Numbered from the stretch's first letter, positions 23,101-35,882 are shown. The stretch: 64,000 nucleotides of DNA from Onthophagus taurus (GCF_036711975.1 NC_091967.1:17484001-17548000); one strand, 5' to 3'. A program made the numbers and translations. The notes: generated by a model from the letters alone, not told the origin.

Positions 23101-26100
23101 TTTGACACACCCTGTATGTATAGTCTGTATATTTCAGTTTGAACATAGTATATCGATTTGACACTGTTCACATAAAATAACAAAGTAATTCCACATTGTG
23201 TGTAGAATGTGCACCACATTGTCAAAAAAAAAAAACTCTTGTGCCATATATTGTCAAGCTGACTGAAACAATATCATCAATCGAATTTTCAAAATAATTG
23301 GCTGATGTAGCTATGAAACAAACAATACTTTGTAATCTTCTAAGTTTTATAGACTTGTACTTGAAGTTTGGTGATGTTTATTCACACATCCTTCATGGAC
23401 TCAGAAACTTTATCATATCGTAAAGTCCTTCAAATGGTGAGAGGGAAAATCAGACAAAATGAGAGAATGCTCTCGAATAAAGTTGTTAACACACATCGTC
23501 TAGCTAAAACATAGCAGCATGTTTAATCTGATTCAGTGAAAGAATATCACCAATATAACCGCTCTTGAATATAAAATGTATTTTTTTTTGTATTGGCTGT
23601 CTCAACAATCGCAGTAGTTTCATCAGTTTGATTACCCTAACTTTAACCTCTAATTGTGCATTTTCATGTTGCTGAGTTCTGGCATAAATTTTCTGCTACT
23701 TTAGCTCCGACATCGAATCAAAATAATTATCAAGTTTTTTATGATTAAATCCGAAATATCCCTGACGTTACTTCATATATCTTTCCTCAGCGTGTGTAGC
23801 CTTCGCCCACATTGATATTTCTTTAGATCAATCCTTGCCTTCTAAATCATCCCAGAACTCCTTCAGTTATTGTTCATTCTTATCTTCGTTTCTGCAGTTT
23901 GTTAATATAGGTCTGACCTCTCATAACATGGTCTCTTTGAACTTCCTAATATCTTATAACATCCTCCTTTACGTGTTTTAATCTATTTTTGATCTCTCTC
24001 CACTTTTTGTTATCTAGAGTTAATATATTTTCAGCCATATTATACCTAACTACAATCAACTTCTTTCAACGGTTTTCAGAACTAACAAATGCGACTCAAT
24101 ATCTTTCTATATGTATATCATTTCTTCTATGTACTCTCAACAATCTCAACATCTCAATATCTTTTGTAGTCAACCTCGTCTCATTTCAAGAGAAGGTCAT
24201 TCGTCGCCTCTCTTACCATAATTTCTGAAATCTCTCAACAAACAGACTTGTGATTAATATAATATATTATGAATTGGAAAACTATTACTTTTATGTTTTT
24301 CTATGTTATTTTTTCAATTTTCTCGACATAGTTATCATATTTATTTATCATGTATTTTAATTACATCCATAAACATTTGCAACTACATGACTCATCGTCG
24401 TCCCGAACATCACTTACAATTAGTATTGTTTTTGGTCTACCAGAATATCATCCCCAACATTTCTTAACATAACCTTGCAAAAATTGAGCTAGATCCCCAT
24501 CTTCAAGTATTAAGTACGATTAAAATTAATACAAAGATAAATTGAATAAGCCTTTAATCTTATTGCAAAATTATTAGTACATATATGAGGTGCTGTGTCT
24601 AAAAAATCAGCAGTTAAGCAATCAATCAGTAATCGTTCTGCGAATAATCCTAATAACAATCACTTTTTTTTCTTAAATTAATTAATAAACTGCTTCATCG
24701 CTTATTGTGGATATGAACTCACAATATGAAATCATTTAGATTCTAAATTATCGCATTTTAGACATTTTTGTTATATTGTGACTTACACATAGAGACAGTT
24801 GTGAGTCTTTATAGTAAAATTAACTTTTTATAATCACAATTAAAAACAATTAGCATAAAAGTATGTAAATATACCCTATCGTTATGAGAAAAATAAGCAC
24901 CGTTTTTAGAACTGCACTACTAAAGATTGTTCAATTTATTTTTTTTATTTAAAAAAACTCACAAATAATTCATACATTTAATTTTAGCTATGAGTTATTA
25001 TTTTGAAACAACTGTTTTACCAACACCTTTATCATGGTACGCTCACCATCTACCATTATGGATATTAAAATTGATGACAATTACCACTCATGTAGTCGAA
25101 ATAGTGATACCGTTCTTATTTTTTGTACCTATAAGAAGTACAAGATTATCAGCGTTCGTTATTCAGGTAAATGTATCAATAAGAACAAATAGAAAGAATT
25201 AATTCACCGTGAATTTTTGATTCTTAGGTTCTGTTCCAAATAGGTGTCTATTTAACAGGAAACTTTAACTTTTTAAATATTTTAATAACGACGCTTCTTG
25301 TGTCACTTCTCGACGATCAATTCTTCTTTGCGAAACCTCTAAAAAGTAACAAAAGTAATGCAGTAATGAAACTGTTAGGCACTGTAATTAACATCTTGAT
25401 TTTTGTCGCTTTAATTGGTGCCGTCATTGTACTCTTTAATTTGAAGATAAGCGGAAATGAAATTCAATCATCTGTTGGTAAATTAATAATGCATACATTA
25501 AATTCCAGTCATTTTAATCAACTTTAAATAGGTTTTACTAGAGATCAATTCTCGATGTTCGCCAAGTTATCAATTTTATATGGAATATACATAGCGTTAG
25601 CTACTTTGGGAATCACAATTGTGAATGCTTTTGGTTCTGCTATCGCCGATCATCATGGAATGGGGCAAAAGATTAGTTCGATACTTCAAACGGGATTTTA
25701 CGCATCATTGGCTATTGTTTTGTTCATGGGATCAACTGTAAATTGCTTTAAAAATGTTCAAATTGTTTATTTAATTATTTATTTTAGTATCCTTTATCGA
25801 CTCTTCATAGCGCCACAAATTCCACGGTTATGTCCAATGTCAAAGTTATTCATAATAGACTGAGTAAATTACATGTCGTAAATAATTATGGGCTTTTTAA
25901 ACAAATACCGAGTTTTGAGGGGCGAAAAGAAATCGTTCTCGAAGGTGCTGATCACATTGATGGCCCCTGGCACGAATATAACTTTTTATACAAACCTGGA
26001 AATGTTAATTATTCTTTGCCGTTTGTGGGTAGGTTTTTATTTCTTTCTTTTGCGTTTGGGTTTTAATTAATATGAATTTTAGCTCCTTATTCGCCAAGAT

Positions 26101-26618
26101 TAGACTGGCAAATGTGGTGGACCACTCAATCATCTCCTGAAAAAGAGCCTTGGTTACTTTCACTGGTTCATCGTTTACTCTTAGGTAAACCGGAAGTGTT
26201 GAACCTTTTAGACAAAAATCATATGCCGTATGCGATATTTGGAAAACCACCCAAATTTATTAGAGGAGTGTTATATAGATATAAATACACACCATGGAAT
26301 GAAAGGTAAATGAAAAATAAATAGTTTAATTTTCAATTGATTTTTTTTGATTGTTTTAGATGGGGTCAAAGTTGGTGGAAACGTGAAAAGATCGGTGAAT
26401 ATTTTCCAGCTCATGCTAAAGATTCAGCGTCTTTGTTAGATACGTTAAAAGCGAGAAACATGTTGCCAAATCCAATTAAACGAGAAGTCCATCCACTTTG
26501 GCAACAATCTCTTGATAGCATTAGATATGTAACAGGATACATGGAAGCTAGTTTATTGATGTGGTCTATCTTTACCGCTGGATGTGCTATTATCACCACT
26601 ACAACTAGAAATAAATAA
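20186..26618 (+). CDS. LMF2: lipase maturation factor 2-like ER membrane protein
   Basis: Ten exons: 20186-20279, 20359-20542, 20604-20705, 20791-20987, 24988-25166, 25228-25477, 25532-25737, 25788-26028, 26083-26305, 26360-26618. They sum to 1935 nt (644 aa plus stop) with consistent phases. The protein begins MIPIRYTRNLFLRAICVVYLF, a basic then hydrophobic N-terminus. Family hallmarks follow in order: GLYGDNGVLPAR near residue 32, several hydrophobic helices, LVAPLLPG, SGCPKWFDLTAMSYYFETT across the exon 4/5 junction, LPTPLSWYAHHLP, and a C-terminal lumenal part with GPWHEYNFLYKPGN and SPRLDWQMWW. LMF proteins help lipoprotein lipase-type enzymes fold in the ER. LMF1 is the characterised member and LMF2's own role is less clear. 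The length is close to the human protein (about 700 aa). Intron 4 is 4.0 kb while the others are 50-85 bp. Confidence 0.93.
21247..21377 (+). other. unexplained exon-like segment within LMF2 intron 4
   Basis: 131 nt, open in one frame, bounded by ATTACATTAG and by AAAG|GTTTGT, which look like an acceptor and a donor. The translation contains PQYNILHPELEGQVLILEHH and SCDQITYHHGYIF. I do not recognise it. It ends in phase 0, which does not fit the phase of LMF2 exon 5, so inclusion would frameshift the protein. It could be a poison exon, a fragment of another gene, or chance. Confidence 0.3.
22035..22612 (-). pseudogene. hAT-superfamily transposase remnant
   Basis: Minus-strand frames, interrupted by stops, contain SCLAHGLQLAI (the hAT C..H region) near 22550 and a C-terminal dimerisation-type end, SASLLNTYFRSRLGDKTINK then LLVLRHFF, at about 22080-22170, before a stop at 22035. 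The order and spacing fit a decayed hAT element. The N-terminus is absent or unrecognisable. Confidence 0.75.
22613..22695. mobile_element. 83-bp piggyBac-like miniature element with TTAA target duplications
   Basis: The inner sequence starts CCTCCTGAGTAC and ends GTACTCAGGAGG, a perfect 12-bp terminal inverted repeat. TTAA flanks it on both sides (22609-22612 and 22696-22699). TTAA duplication with CCY-starting termini is the signature of piggyBac transposition. The element is far too short to encode anything and sits next to the hAT remnant. Confidence 0.8.
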
Positions 26619-26700
26619 GTTTTGGTTATTCAACGAAAAATCTACTTGCAAGATTTGATGGATGTCTTAGTCCTTGTTGTATTTAAAATCAATCAGGATT

Positions 26701-26706
26701 AATAAA
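26701..26706 (+). terminator. poly(A) signal, LMF2
   Basis: AATAAA 83 bases after the LMF2 stop codon. Confidence 0.6.
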
Positions 26707-26851
26707 GACGTAAAAATAGAGTTTTCACTAGATGTTGTCCATTGCGATTTTCACCAATATAATTGATCTTATGAGATTACTCATTAATTAAGACTTTTTA
26801 AGATGTTTTGTATATTTTAAAATTTTGTGTTTTTCTTCAAACCATCTTATG

Positions 26852-27240
26852 TTTTCTATAATAAATACTAGTTTTAATTTTTTTACAATTAATTTGGTTA
26901 ATAAATTCATTAATAAAACATTTTGTAAATAAATTTTGAAGTTTTCTTTAACAACCATTTAAATTTCCCGCGTTTCAAAAATTTCTACGATGTATAAATT
27001 TCACTAAAATAAAAATTCTATAATTGTAATGGCAAAAATTAAATTTTCTATAATAAATACTAGTTTTAATTTTTTTACAATTAATTTGGTTAATAAATTC
27101 ATTAATAAAACATTTTGTAAATAAACTTTAAAGTTTTCTTTAACAACCATTTAAATTTCCCGCGTTTCAAAAATGTCTACGAATTATAAATTTCACTAAA
27201 ATAAAACAATTCATTAATTGTAATGGCAAAAATTAAATTT
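26852..27240. repeat. tandem duplication, two 192-bp copies, between LMF2 and UPF2
   Basis: Copy 1 (26852-27043) and copy 2 (27044-27240) match along their length with scattered substitutions and small indels. Shared blocks include TTTTCTATAATAAATACTAG and ATTTCCCGCGTTTCAAAAAT. It lies about 170 bp upstream of the UPF2 start, so it may have duplicated part of the UPF2 promoter region. Confidence 0.9.
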
Positions 27241-27407
27241 AATTAATTATTTATCTCAAAGGTATGAATAGAAATTATTTATTATAAATAAATAAACTAA
27301 TATTATTTTAGAACGTACCCTAAAAGATATGTCAACTGTCAAACTTTTTCTAAGCTGTCAAAAACAATAAAATATAAACAAAAAGAAAACTTGAAATTTT
27401 AACTATT

Positions 27408-30400
27408 ATGACCGTACCAAACTCTCAAGAGAATGAGGCAAAAAAAGATTCTTCTTCTCCTGTACAACAACAACAACAGGAAGAAGCAGAAGAAGAAAAG
27501 AAATATTTACAATCATATATTCAAGAAGCTGAAGAACGACTTACATCCAAAGCTGAATTGCGTGCTGTAAACCAAAACGTTCAAAATAACAGACCGAACG
27601 AAACCTATTTCAGTAAATTAGACTCCAGCCTTAAAAAGAACACTGCCTTTGTTAAGAAAATTCGTAATTTTAGTGGAACGCAAATCGATGCATACCTAAA
27701 GGAGATGTCAGGTTTAAATTTATCAAAGTATATTTCGGAAATTGCTTCAGCTATAGTGGATACAAAATTAAAAATGACTGATGTTGGTGCAGCTGTAAAA
27801 ATGTGCAGCATTTTACATCAAACATATGCAGATTTATCTCAGCACTTATTTGAGAATTGGCAAAAAAATTTATCGTTTAAAGTAGGTGAAAAGATTGGTA
27901 ATCCTAGTAAACTCCGAGTTGATTTAAGATTTTATGCTGAACTGGTTAGTGCAGGCTTATTTAACCACAAAAATGCGTTTAGTTTATTAGGAAATGTATT
28001 AACCACTTTAATAAACATGGATAAAGAGGAACATTTAAATATATCAATCATTTTAAGTTTTTGTCGACATTGCGGTGATGATTACGCCGGTTTAGTACCT
28101 CGAAAAGTTAGAGAAGTATCAGAAAAAGAAAAAATTCAAATTCCAAAAAGCATGTTTTTACCACCAGAAAAGCAACAGAATGTCAGATCATTATTAAAAG
28201 ATTATTATGTTTCTTTAACTAAACATTTAGTTAAAGATCACATTGAAATGCAAGAATTTGAAAAGCAAAACCATCGTATTATGCAAACTAAAGGCGAATT
28301 AAGTCAAGAAAGAAAAGATAAATTGGAAGCTTTACAAATTTCTTATGACAAATTATTAACTGCAACGCAAAGTTTTTCAGAAATTTTAGATGAAGATATG
28401 CCTACATTAAGAGCTAATGTTATAATTAAACAGGATGAGGTAAAAAAATTATTTTGAATTAGATTGTTTTTTTTTTTAGTTATTTAATTTATTGAACTAA
28501 TTTAGACTATGGTAATAACCGGAACAGGGGCTGATTTTGAAGAAGGGATTAATAACACCAACATTGAAATGATTTGGGGCGATGTTGACACACAACGATT
28601 TTATTGTGAACTTCCTGAACTTCAAGCTTTCCTTCCCACTTCTTATATACAAAAGAATCAACCACAACCACCTCCAGAAACCGTTTCTGAAGAAGTTTTA
28701 GATAAAGAAATTCCAGCTGAAGAACTTGAAGATGATGGTAAATTTTTATGATAATTGTACAGATGCATCATAAGTAATAACAATAACTTTTGACGCGTAC
28801 TGTATATACCGGGTGTCCCAATAAGGCTGTATCTCAACAATGTAAGGTCTAGATGTTTAGGAAAACCTTTATTAGCAAAGTTGGTAAGAGAGATAGCTGG
28901 AAATTATTATGAAGTTCGTAATTCGACCGCTAGAGGACGTAACTGCCACAAAGAATCATAACATTTCCGCTATCTTGGAAAGTTAAATCATGAGCTATAA
29001 CTTTTTTTGTATTTATTATGCATAGTACAATTATATAACATCTAGTACATGTATACTAATTAGTTTTGATATTTTGGTACAAAAAATCTAACTTTTACAG
29101 CTTTTCTTAGTGATACAGTCTGCTTTACACTTAATAATGATAATGCTTTATTGAGCCAAGATATAAATACAGAAAAAACAACGAAATATCAATCAATTAA
29201 GAAATATACAGGGTCGCTGATATGTATGCAAACGGTCAGTTATCTCCTAAAGTAAAATAGCTAGCACAAAATGTTAAGATACAAAAGTTTTAGTGTTTTT
29301 TAAAATCTATTACAATAAAGACAAATTAAGTATATCTACAGTTTCAATCAAAAGGTTATGACGAAACAAAGTTACGTTTTATTTAATGGAACAACCTGTA
29401 TATTATTCCATATTTCAGTTCATCTCGAAATTCTAAACAAAATTCATGTAGCACATCATAGACCTAAACTTAATCGTCTTCCAGATATACAGCTTTTAAA
29501 AAATTACGAATTTATCTAATTAGTGATGTAATTTATCGCTGGGTGCAAATTATTCAAACTAATTTTGTATTTTTGACATGTGTTATGTCAATGCGTTGCT
29601 ATGGAGATGAAAAACTTACAAAAGTAACTTGATGAATTTTGAACATAAACGACTAAAATATTTTTGTGTAATTTATAAGAGTGATTTTCAAAGTTCAATA
29701 TCTCGAAAACGGTTAAGTTTAGGTGCTACATGAATTTTGTTTAGAATTTCGAGATGAACTGAAATATGGAATAATATACAGGATGGTGTATTAAAGACTT
29801 TGTATAATTCAAGCTTAATGGGTGCAAGAGCAGAAAAGGCAAAAGAGCTATTGCAGGACATCCTCATTGTCAAAAAGCTGGATGGCCTTGATGTTGGGAT
29901 GATCATGCATTCTCTTCTCATGTTTATATGCAAATGATGCAATGACACCAATGCTACATCTAACTCACGATGTACCTCGACCTTAGTACTTTGTTTTGGA
30001 ATCTTTGAATCAGATTTGCATTTGTCTTGCAAGTACAACCCCATAGTTGAATTTGTATGTCCATTTTGGTTTTAATACTTGATTGTATACAAGAGTTGTG
30101 GCATAATTTTAATTTAACTAGAATTAAAATGATGACGATTCGTGTAAAAATTTTTGGTCTAAACCCTTTAAATGCTTAAGAATATGGACCGAAGTTAAAA
30201 ATTTTTTCAATATGTTTTATCTTAAAAAGATAAAATTTGGCAAACAATGCAATGTTATCATGAGAAATGGTTTAAGATCACTTTTGAAAGTATGCCACCA
30301 CGGGATCAATGCTGTACAGGTGTCCACAAAGGTTATTTCCTTAACACTTTTATATTATGTCGTACATCCTTAAAACTTCCAACTGATTCTAAAAGCCTGT

Positions 30401-33400
30401 TTTATTTTAAAATTATTTTCTCTTAAAAATTTTTATTTTTTTTTTGTTTTAGAATTATTCACAAAAAGATACAACTTCGATTATGAAATGTTTTCATGTT
30501 TTTTTGCTCCAGTTACAATTTGTTTTCATAGGCACATTCGATTAATGAAAACATTTCATAATCGAGGTTGTATCTTTTTGCGAATAACTCGAAAACGATG
30601 CGTCTAGACAAAAAATTTTAAGAGTGTAAATAATTTTAAAATATGTTATATGACATAAAGTTTTAAGGAAATCACCTTTGTAAGCACCTATATAGCATCC
30701 TCTTGGGAGGAAAACCGTTTTGACAAATCACTTTTAGTTCTTGAGAAATAAATTAATTGAAATAGTCGACAATTTTTTCAAATTTTGCAATTTTCGGCGA
30801 TTAAGTTATAAAAAATCGTATAAAATCGATTTCTTGGAATATGAGTATGAAAATTTCCCAAAATGTTAATAAAAGTGTCCTCTTTCCAATGAACTAACAC
30901 GTTTTGAAAAATAACTTTTAGTTTTTGAGAAAACAATATTTGATAAAATTTTCGATGTTGAAATTTTCATCGATAATTTTCAAAATTCGCTATAAAATTC
31001 ATTTCTAGAAGGATCCTTGTGGAAATATCACCAATTATTAATTAAAGTAACCTCTTTTTAATGCAAAAAGTAGTTTTGAAAAATCACTTTAATTCTTGAG
31101 AAATAAATTTTTGAAATAATCGACAATTTTTTCGAATTTTTCAATTTCCGCCGATTAAGTTTTAAAAATTCGTATAAAATTCATTTCTTGGAATATGAGT
31201 ATGAAAATTTCCCAAAATGTTAATAAAAGTGTCCTCTTTCCAATGAACTAACACGTTTTGAAAAATAACTTTTAGTTTTTGAGAAAACAATATTTGAAGT
31301 TTTGATAACATTTTCGATGTTGCAATTTTCATCGATAATTTTCAAATTTCGCTATAAAATTAATTTCTTGAAGGATCTTTGTGGAAATATCACAAATTAT
31401 TAATTAAAGTATCCTCTTTTTAATGCAACAAGCCGTTTTGAAAAGTCACTTTTAGTTCTTCAAAAATAAATTTTTGAAATAATCGACAATTTTTACGAAT
31501 TTTACAATTTTCGCCGATTAAGTTTTAAAAATTCGTATAAAATCTATTTCTTGGAATATAAGTATGAAAATTTCCCAAAGTGTTAACAAAAGTGTCCCCT
31601 GTCCAATGAACCAACCCATTTTGAAAAATAACTTTTAGTTTTTGAGAAAACAATATTTGAAGTTTTGATAAAATTTTCGATGTTGCAATTTTCATCGATA
31701 ATTTTCAATATTCGCTATAAAATTAATTTCATGAAGGATCCTGGTGAAAATATCACCAATTATTAATTAAAGTATTCTCTTTTTAATACAAAAAGCCGTT
31801 TTCAAAAATCACTTTTGGTTCTTGAGAAATAAATTTTTGAAATAATCGACAATTTTTTCGAATTTTGCAATTTCCGCCGATTAAGTTTTAAAAATTCGTA
31901 TAAAATCGATTTCTTGGAATATGAGTATGAAAATTTCCCAAAATGTTAATAAAAGTGTCCTAAACTTTAGTAAAACTTTTAGTTTTTGAGAAAACAATAT
32001 TTGAAGTTTTGATAATTAACTTCAAAATTTCATTTTTATTCAAATATCGCAATAATGTGGCAATGTAGGGTATCACTTCAGAAATGCACCAGAAGTTATA
32101 ACCATAATGGCCGGATAGATATGCCGGATAACCGGATATCCGCCCGAAGGGGATGCCGAATATCCGGTGTCACTAGTTTAGACCAAAAATTTTTACACGA
32201 ATCATCATCATTTCAACTCTAGTATTTGTGATTAAAATTATGCCACGTCTTACAGGAACTCTGTATAAGCAACTTGTTTCTTAGAAGTATTTCTTAGTCT
32301 AAATTTAATATCAAGTTCTTCACTTTTTTCTTGACATGAGCTTTACATTTGGGTCTGGTTCTTATAAGTAATGTTTATGTATGTCGATTTATTTGTATTT
32401 AGTTTTATTATTCATTGTTTAGTCCAGTTTTCGATTCAATTTATCTTCTTAATTTTCTGCAACAGCCAACATCGTTGTGTCATCTGCGAATATAGCTGCT
32501 AAAGTTTCTGGTATCTGAGAAGGTCAAAGGTGTAGAGTAAGTACAGTGTTGGGCCATTTGTTTTCAAGGTGCAGTAGAATGTTCTAATAATCTTTTCTTT
32601 TGAGATTATATCTCGTTGGTATGTACATTGTTGCTTTTTAGACATTTTGACTTCTTTTTTGAATCACCTTTGGTTTCAGTTGCTTTCAATAAGATCTGCA
32701 TATAATGTTTTTATTATTTCTTCTTGTTAAAGTATTTTTTGTAGTATTAGATCTAATTTTGTGTTAGCCTTTTTATTGGTTAATATAGTTTCAGTTTTCT
32801 CTACAGTTTCACCATTCGCGTTTTCGGCATACGAGACTTCTGGTAGTCTCGCTAATTCACTTTTACTTGAATTTACTGTGATCTTCCTGATGGCTTGTAG
32901 TTAGTGCATTTGCTGGTCCAGTGTTCACCAATGTATTTAACACATCTCTGTGTCAGTATGTCTTGGTGTGGCTCCAACCTTGACACATTTGGACTTGGAA
33001 ATTTTGACACGACTTCCTAATATGTATGTTATTTCAGGAATTCTTTTTACAACTTCTGAAGGTGCAAAATCCGAGATGTACTGCTTTTTTGTTTTGTATT
33101 TTTACACTTGGGTTACTTTACAAATGTTATAATTGCGCTCTAATAGTTCATCTTTCATGTCATTAACATCACAGCTTTTATCTTTTTAGCTACCACTTCC
33201 AGATTTCTGGTTTTCTGATTTCTGGTTATCAACATTTTTTCAAAGACAGTTTAGATAGCGTGATTTCAGTTTTACGTTTTTTATAAACTATTTTAGCGGT
33301 TACTGGACGGTTAAGATTTTGTTGGGTTTTCAGATCTTCTATGAGATATAGCCACTCCGCACTCTTAACGAAACACCCGATATAAATATATTAATATATT

Positions 33401-35882
33401 TTTAATCTTTAAACAGGAAAAGCAGAAGAAACCATAGAAGATGAAGTTGACGATACAACACAAATAACAGTAGGAAATAAAATAGTTTTAGAAGCCTTTT
33501 TAAATAATCTTTCAAATTGTGTAAATCGTGAAATGATTGATAACGCAGCAATAGATTTTTTAATAACATTAAATAACAAACATAACCGTAGAAAATTAGT
33601 TCGTTCGTTGTTTGGTGTAAATCGAACCCGTTTGGATTTACTTCCATTTTATGCTCGGTTTGCTGCAATTCTTTACCCAGCCTTACCAGAAGTTAGTAAC
33701 GATTTATGCCAAATGCTTCGGCAAGATTTTAAATATCACGTCCGAAAGAAGGATCAAATTAATATCGAATCAAAAATAAAAGTTGTACGCTACATTGGAG
33801 AACTTGTCAAATTTAATTTGTACTCAAAAAACGAAGCTTTGTATTGTTTAAAAGTGTTATTACACGATTTTTCGCATCACCACATCGAAATGGCTTGTAA
33901 TTTATTGGAAGTGTGTGGACGATATTTGTTTTGCCATCCAGATTCGCATCAACGAACAAAAGTCTATTTGGAGCAGATGATGAGAAAAAAATCTGTTATG
34001 ACTTTTGATTCGAGATATGTTACTCAAATTGAAAACGCTTATTATTATGTTAATCCACCGGATGTAGTTGCTGTTACTAAAAAAGAACGTCCTGTTATGC
34101 ACCAATTTATTCGGAAATTATTGTACCAAGATTTGCAGAAAAACAATACTGACAAAATTATTAGGTTGATGAGAAAATTGGATTGGAATAATGAAGAAGT
34201 TGCCGCGTATGCTGTTAAATGCCTTACAGGAGCTCATAATATGAAATATTTTAATATTAGGTGAAGAAGAAATTATTTAAAAAAATTTAATAATATTATT
34301 TTTGTTTTTGTAAAGATGTTTAGCTAACTTATTAGCAGGGTTAGTGTCGTATCAAGAAGAAGTCGGAACGAGAGTTGTTGATGGTGTATTAGAAGATATT
34401 CGATTGGGAATGGAAGTTAATCTTCCTAAATTTAATCAGCGAAGAGTTGCTCAAGTCAAATATCTTGGTGAACTTTATAATTATAGAATTGTGGAAAGTG
34501 CAGATATTTTTAAGGTATATATCTCCTTATCCTTGAGTCTAAAGATTAAGGACGCGTCTATACTTTTTTTAGGTTCTTTATTCTTTTATAACATTTGGAG
34601 TCAGCATGGATCCAACAAATCCAAGCGTTTTAGATCCCCCAAATCATCTATTACGTATCCGCCTATGCTCCATTCTTTTAGATACATGCGGTACTAAACA
34701 AAAAAATTTAACATTTTTAATAAACACCTAATTCATTTTTAATTTTTAGGGATGTATTTTACAACCGGAGGAAGTAAACGTCGTTTAGATTATTTTTTAA
34801 CTTACTTTCAAGGTTATTATTGGTTTAAACATTCTTTGTGGGGCGAATCTTTTCCGCCTCCCTTAGAGCATCTGTACAAAGACACGTTATTTAATTTAAG
34901 ACCGAAATTAAAATTGTGTCAAAGCTATGAAGAAACACAAACGGAAGTCAATAATATTAGAACTCAATTAGGAATTGGTATAAATGTTTTTTCTGTTTAA
35001 TATCTCCATTACACAAATTATTTCATGTTAGATCGTTTAATTGGTGGTAGTGATGTTAATAAGGACGATGATGGATTAGAAAGCATTGCTGAAACTGATA
35101 ATGAAGATATTGGTGATGATGAGATGTCAGAAGGTGTAACTGGACCAATAACAGATGATGCCACAGAAGATGAAACTGCTGAACAGGGTTCAGATGATGA
35201 AGGTTAATTTCTTTTAAAAACCTGTTTATATTAAAATAATTGAGCAAATTCCTAGATGTGTTAAGTGAAGGAGAAGAAGAACCAGAAGGAGGGGTTGTTT
35301 CAGAAACAGAAGCAATTCCAAGTGGGCCAAAAAAAGTTGCATGTCCAGAAGATGATGAATTTTTAAATGCTTTAGATAAAATGGTTTCTGAAAACATTCA
35401 AGAAAGAATGCGCGAACCTGTAAAGGCTTCAAACGTAGATATATCAGTCCCAATGGTCGTTAAATCCAGTAAAAAAACTTATGATCAATTACAAGTATTC
35501 CTTTTCCACTTTCTTTTTAAATTGCAAAATTATAATTTTTTATATTTAGGATACTCCTGAAAAAGAAACAAATACAATGGGTTTTGTGCTTATGTTAAGA
35601 AAAGGAAATAAGCAACAATACAAAACGTTTCAAGCTGATGTCAATTCTGAACTTGCTCAAAATCTCCGCGATCAAGAATTGGCGCAAAGAGAAGAAAAAC
35701 AACGCGTTAAGAGACTAACTTTGAATATAACCGAAAGATTCGAAGAGGAAGATTATCAGGAAATGATGCAAACTCAACAAAGACCGGTCACGCAAAATTT
35801 AAACAGGGAAAGAAAAAAATATCAACATCCCAAAGGTGCTCCAGATGCTGATTTAATTTTTGGTCCAAAAAGAGTTCGCTAA
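27408..35882 (+). CDS. UPF2: regulator of nonsense transcripts 2 (UPF2)
   Basis: Nine exons: 27408-28439, 28506-28737, 33417-34260, 34316-34514, 34573-34690, 34750-34977, 35032-35202, 35256-35494, 35550-35882. They total 3396 nt, 1131 aa plus stop, with all phases consistent. UPF2 bridges UPF1 and UPF3 at the exon junction complex and is a core factor of cytoplasmic nonsense-mediated mRNA decay. Visible in order: a short charged N-terminus with a polyglutamine run; MIF4G-1 from about residue 60 (FFSRLDSS-type FSKLDSSLKKNTAFVKK) to about 330 with SFCRHCGDDYAGLVPRK; an acidic linker; MIF4G-2 about 440-615 (LLPFYARFAA); MIF4G-3 about 630-850 (VDGVLEDIRLGMEVN, RRVAQVKYLGELYNYR), the UPF3-binding domain; an acidic stretch about 885-985; and the UPF1-binding C-terminus (LRKGNKQQYKTF, YQHPKGAPDADLIF). 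It is slightly shorter than the human protein because the basic N-terminal tail is reduced. Confidence 0.96.
29395..29782. mobile_element. non-autonomous inverted-repeat element (388 bp)
   Basis: Arms of about 75-100 bp start CCTGTATATTATTCCATA on the left and end in its reverse complement at 29782. Both include the TTTCAGTTCATCTCGAAATT block. The CCTGTATA ends (ACAGG outward) resemble other elements in the window, such as those at 44073 and 63280. The inner 180 bp has no coding capacity. Confidence 0.75.
29800..30087 (-). mobile_element. Jockey-type LINE fragment, part 1
   Basis: The minus strand encodes an interrupted C-terminal LINE segment. It includes [20 protein letters not shown], and a GATGATCATGCATTCTCTTC block is shared with 49485-49505 of the larger Jockey copy. 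The satellite-bearing element splits it from its continuation at 32268. Confidence 0.65.
30088..32265. mobile_element. TA-flanked element with long terminal inverted repeats and an internal satellite
   Basis: The ends read TACAAGAGTTGTGGCATAAT on the left and a complementary ATTATGCCACG...AACTCTGTA on the right. Homology continues inward to a shared AAATTTTTGGTCTAAAC block (about 30157 and 32172). Comparison with the uninterrupted Jockey copy at 49.7 kb shows a TA at each junction, consistent with a TA target duplication. Inside are about 3.5 tandem units of about 362 bp. A right-hand segment (32032-32120) with CCGGATATCC motifs recurs in inverted orientation at 54733-54850. No transposase frame is visible, so it is non-autonomous. 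Confidence 0.75.
30720..31990. repeat. 362-bp tandem repeat, about 3.5 copies
   Basis: Units begin near 30725, 31082, 31443 and 31806 at AATCACTTTTAGTTCTTGAG-like sequence. They include GGAATATGAGTATGAAAATT and TTTTTGAGAAAACAATATTT. Copies are diverged by scattered substitutions. One more unit lies inverted at 56385-56800. Confidence 0.85.
32268..33170 (-). mobile_element. Jockey-type LINE fragment, part 2
   Basis: Collinear with pieces of 49700-51180 but internally deleted. It includes the reverse-transcriptase block whose reverse complement encodes the ADDT region (plus-strand TGTGTCATCTGCGAATATAG at about 32475) and, to the right, the gag-like region. It is too degenerate for a continuous frame. 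Confidence 0.65.

Larger units (their letters stand above)
20988..24987 (+). other. LMF2 intron 4, transposon-rich
   Basis: The 4-kb intron contains an unexplained exon-like open segment (21247-21377), a hAT transposase remnant (22035-22612 on the minus strand), an 83-bp TTAA-flanked element (22613-22695), and related CCGGGATTTT / GGGATCCCGAGATTTTC motifs near 21930-21980 and 22850-22950 that might mark the ends of the hAT element. From 22960 to 24980 I see nothing coding. Confidence 0.65.
28738..33416 (+). other. UPF2 intron 2, 4.7 kb of nested mobile elements
   Basis: The intron lies between the acidic linker and MIF4G-2. It holds an inverted-repeat element (29395-29782), Jockey fragments on the minus strand (29800-30087 and 32268-33170), and a satellite-bearing element (30088-32265) inserted within the Jockey fragment. 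The other seven introns of the gene are 53-66 bp. Confidence 0.8.

Noticed and set aside
24990-25202. LMF2 pieces as separate small genes
   Set aside because: Fragments at 20253-26618 join through consistent GT-AG splice sites into a single 644-residue protein.
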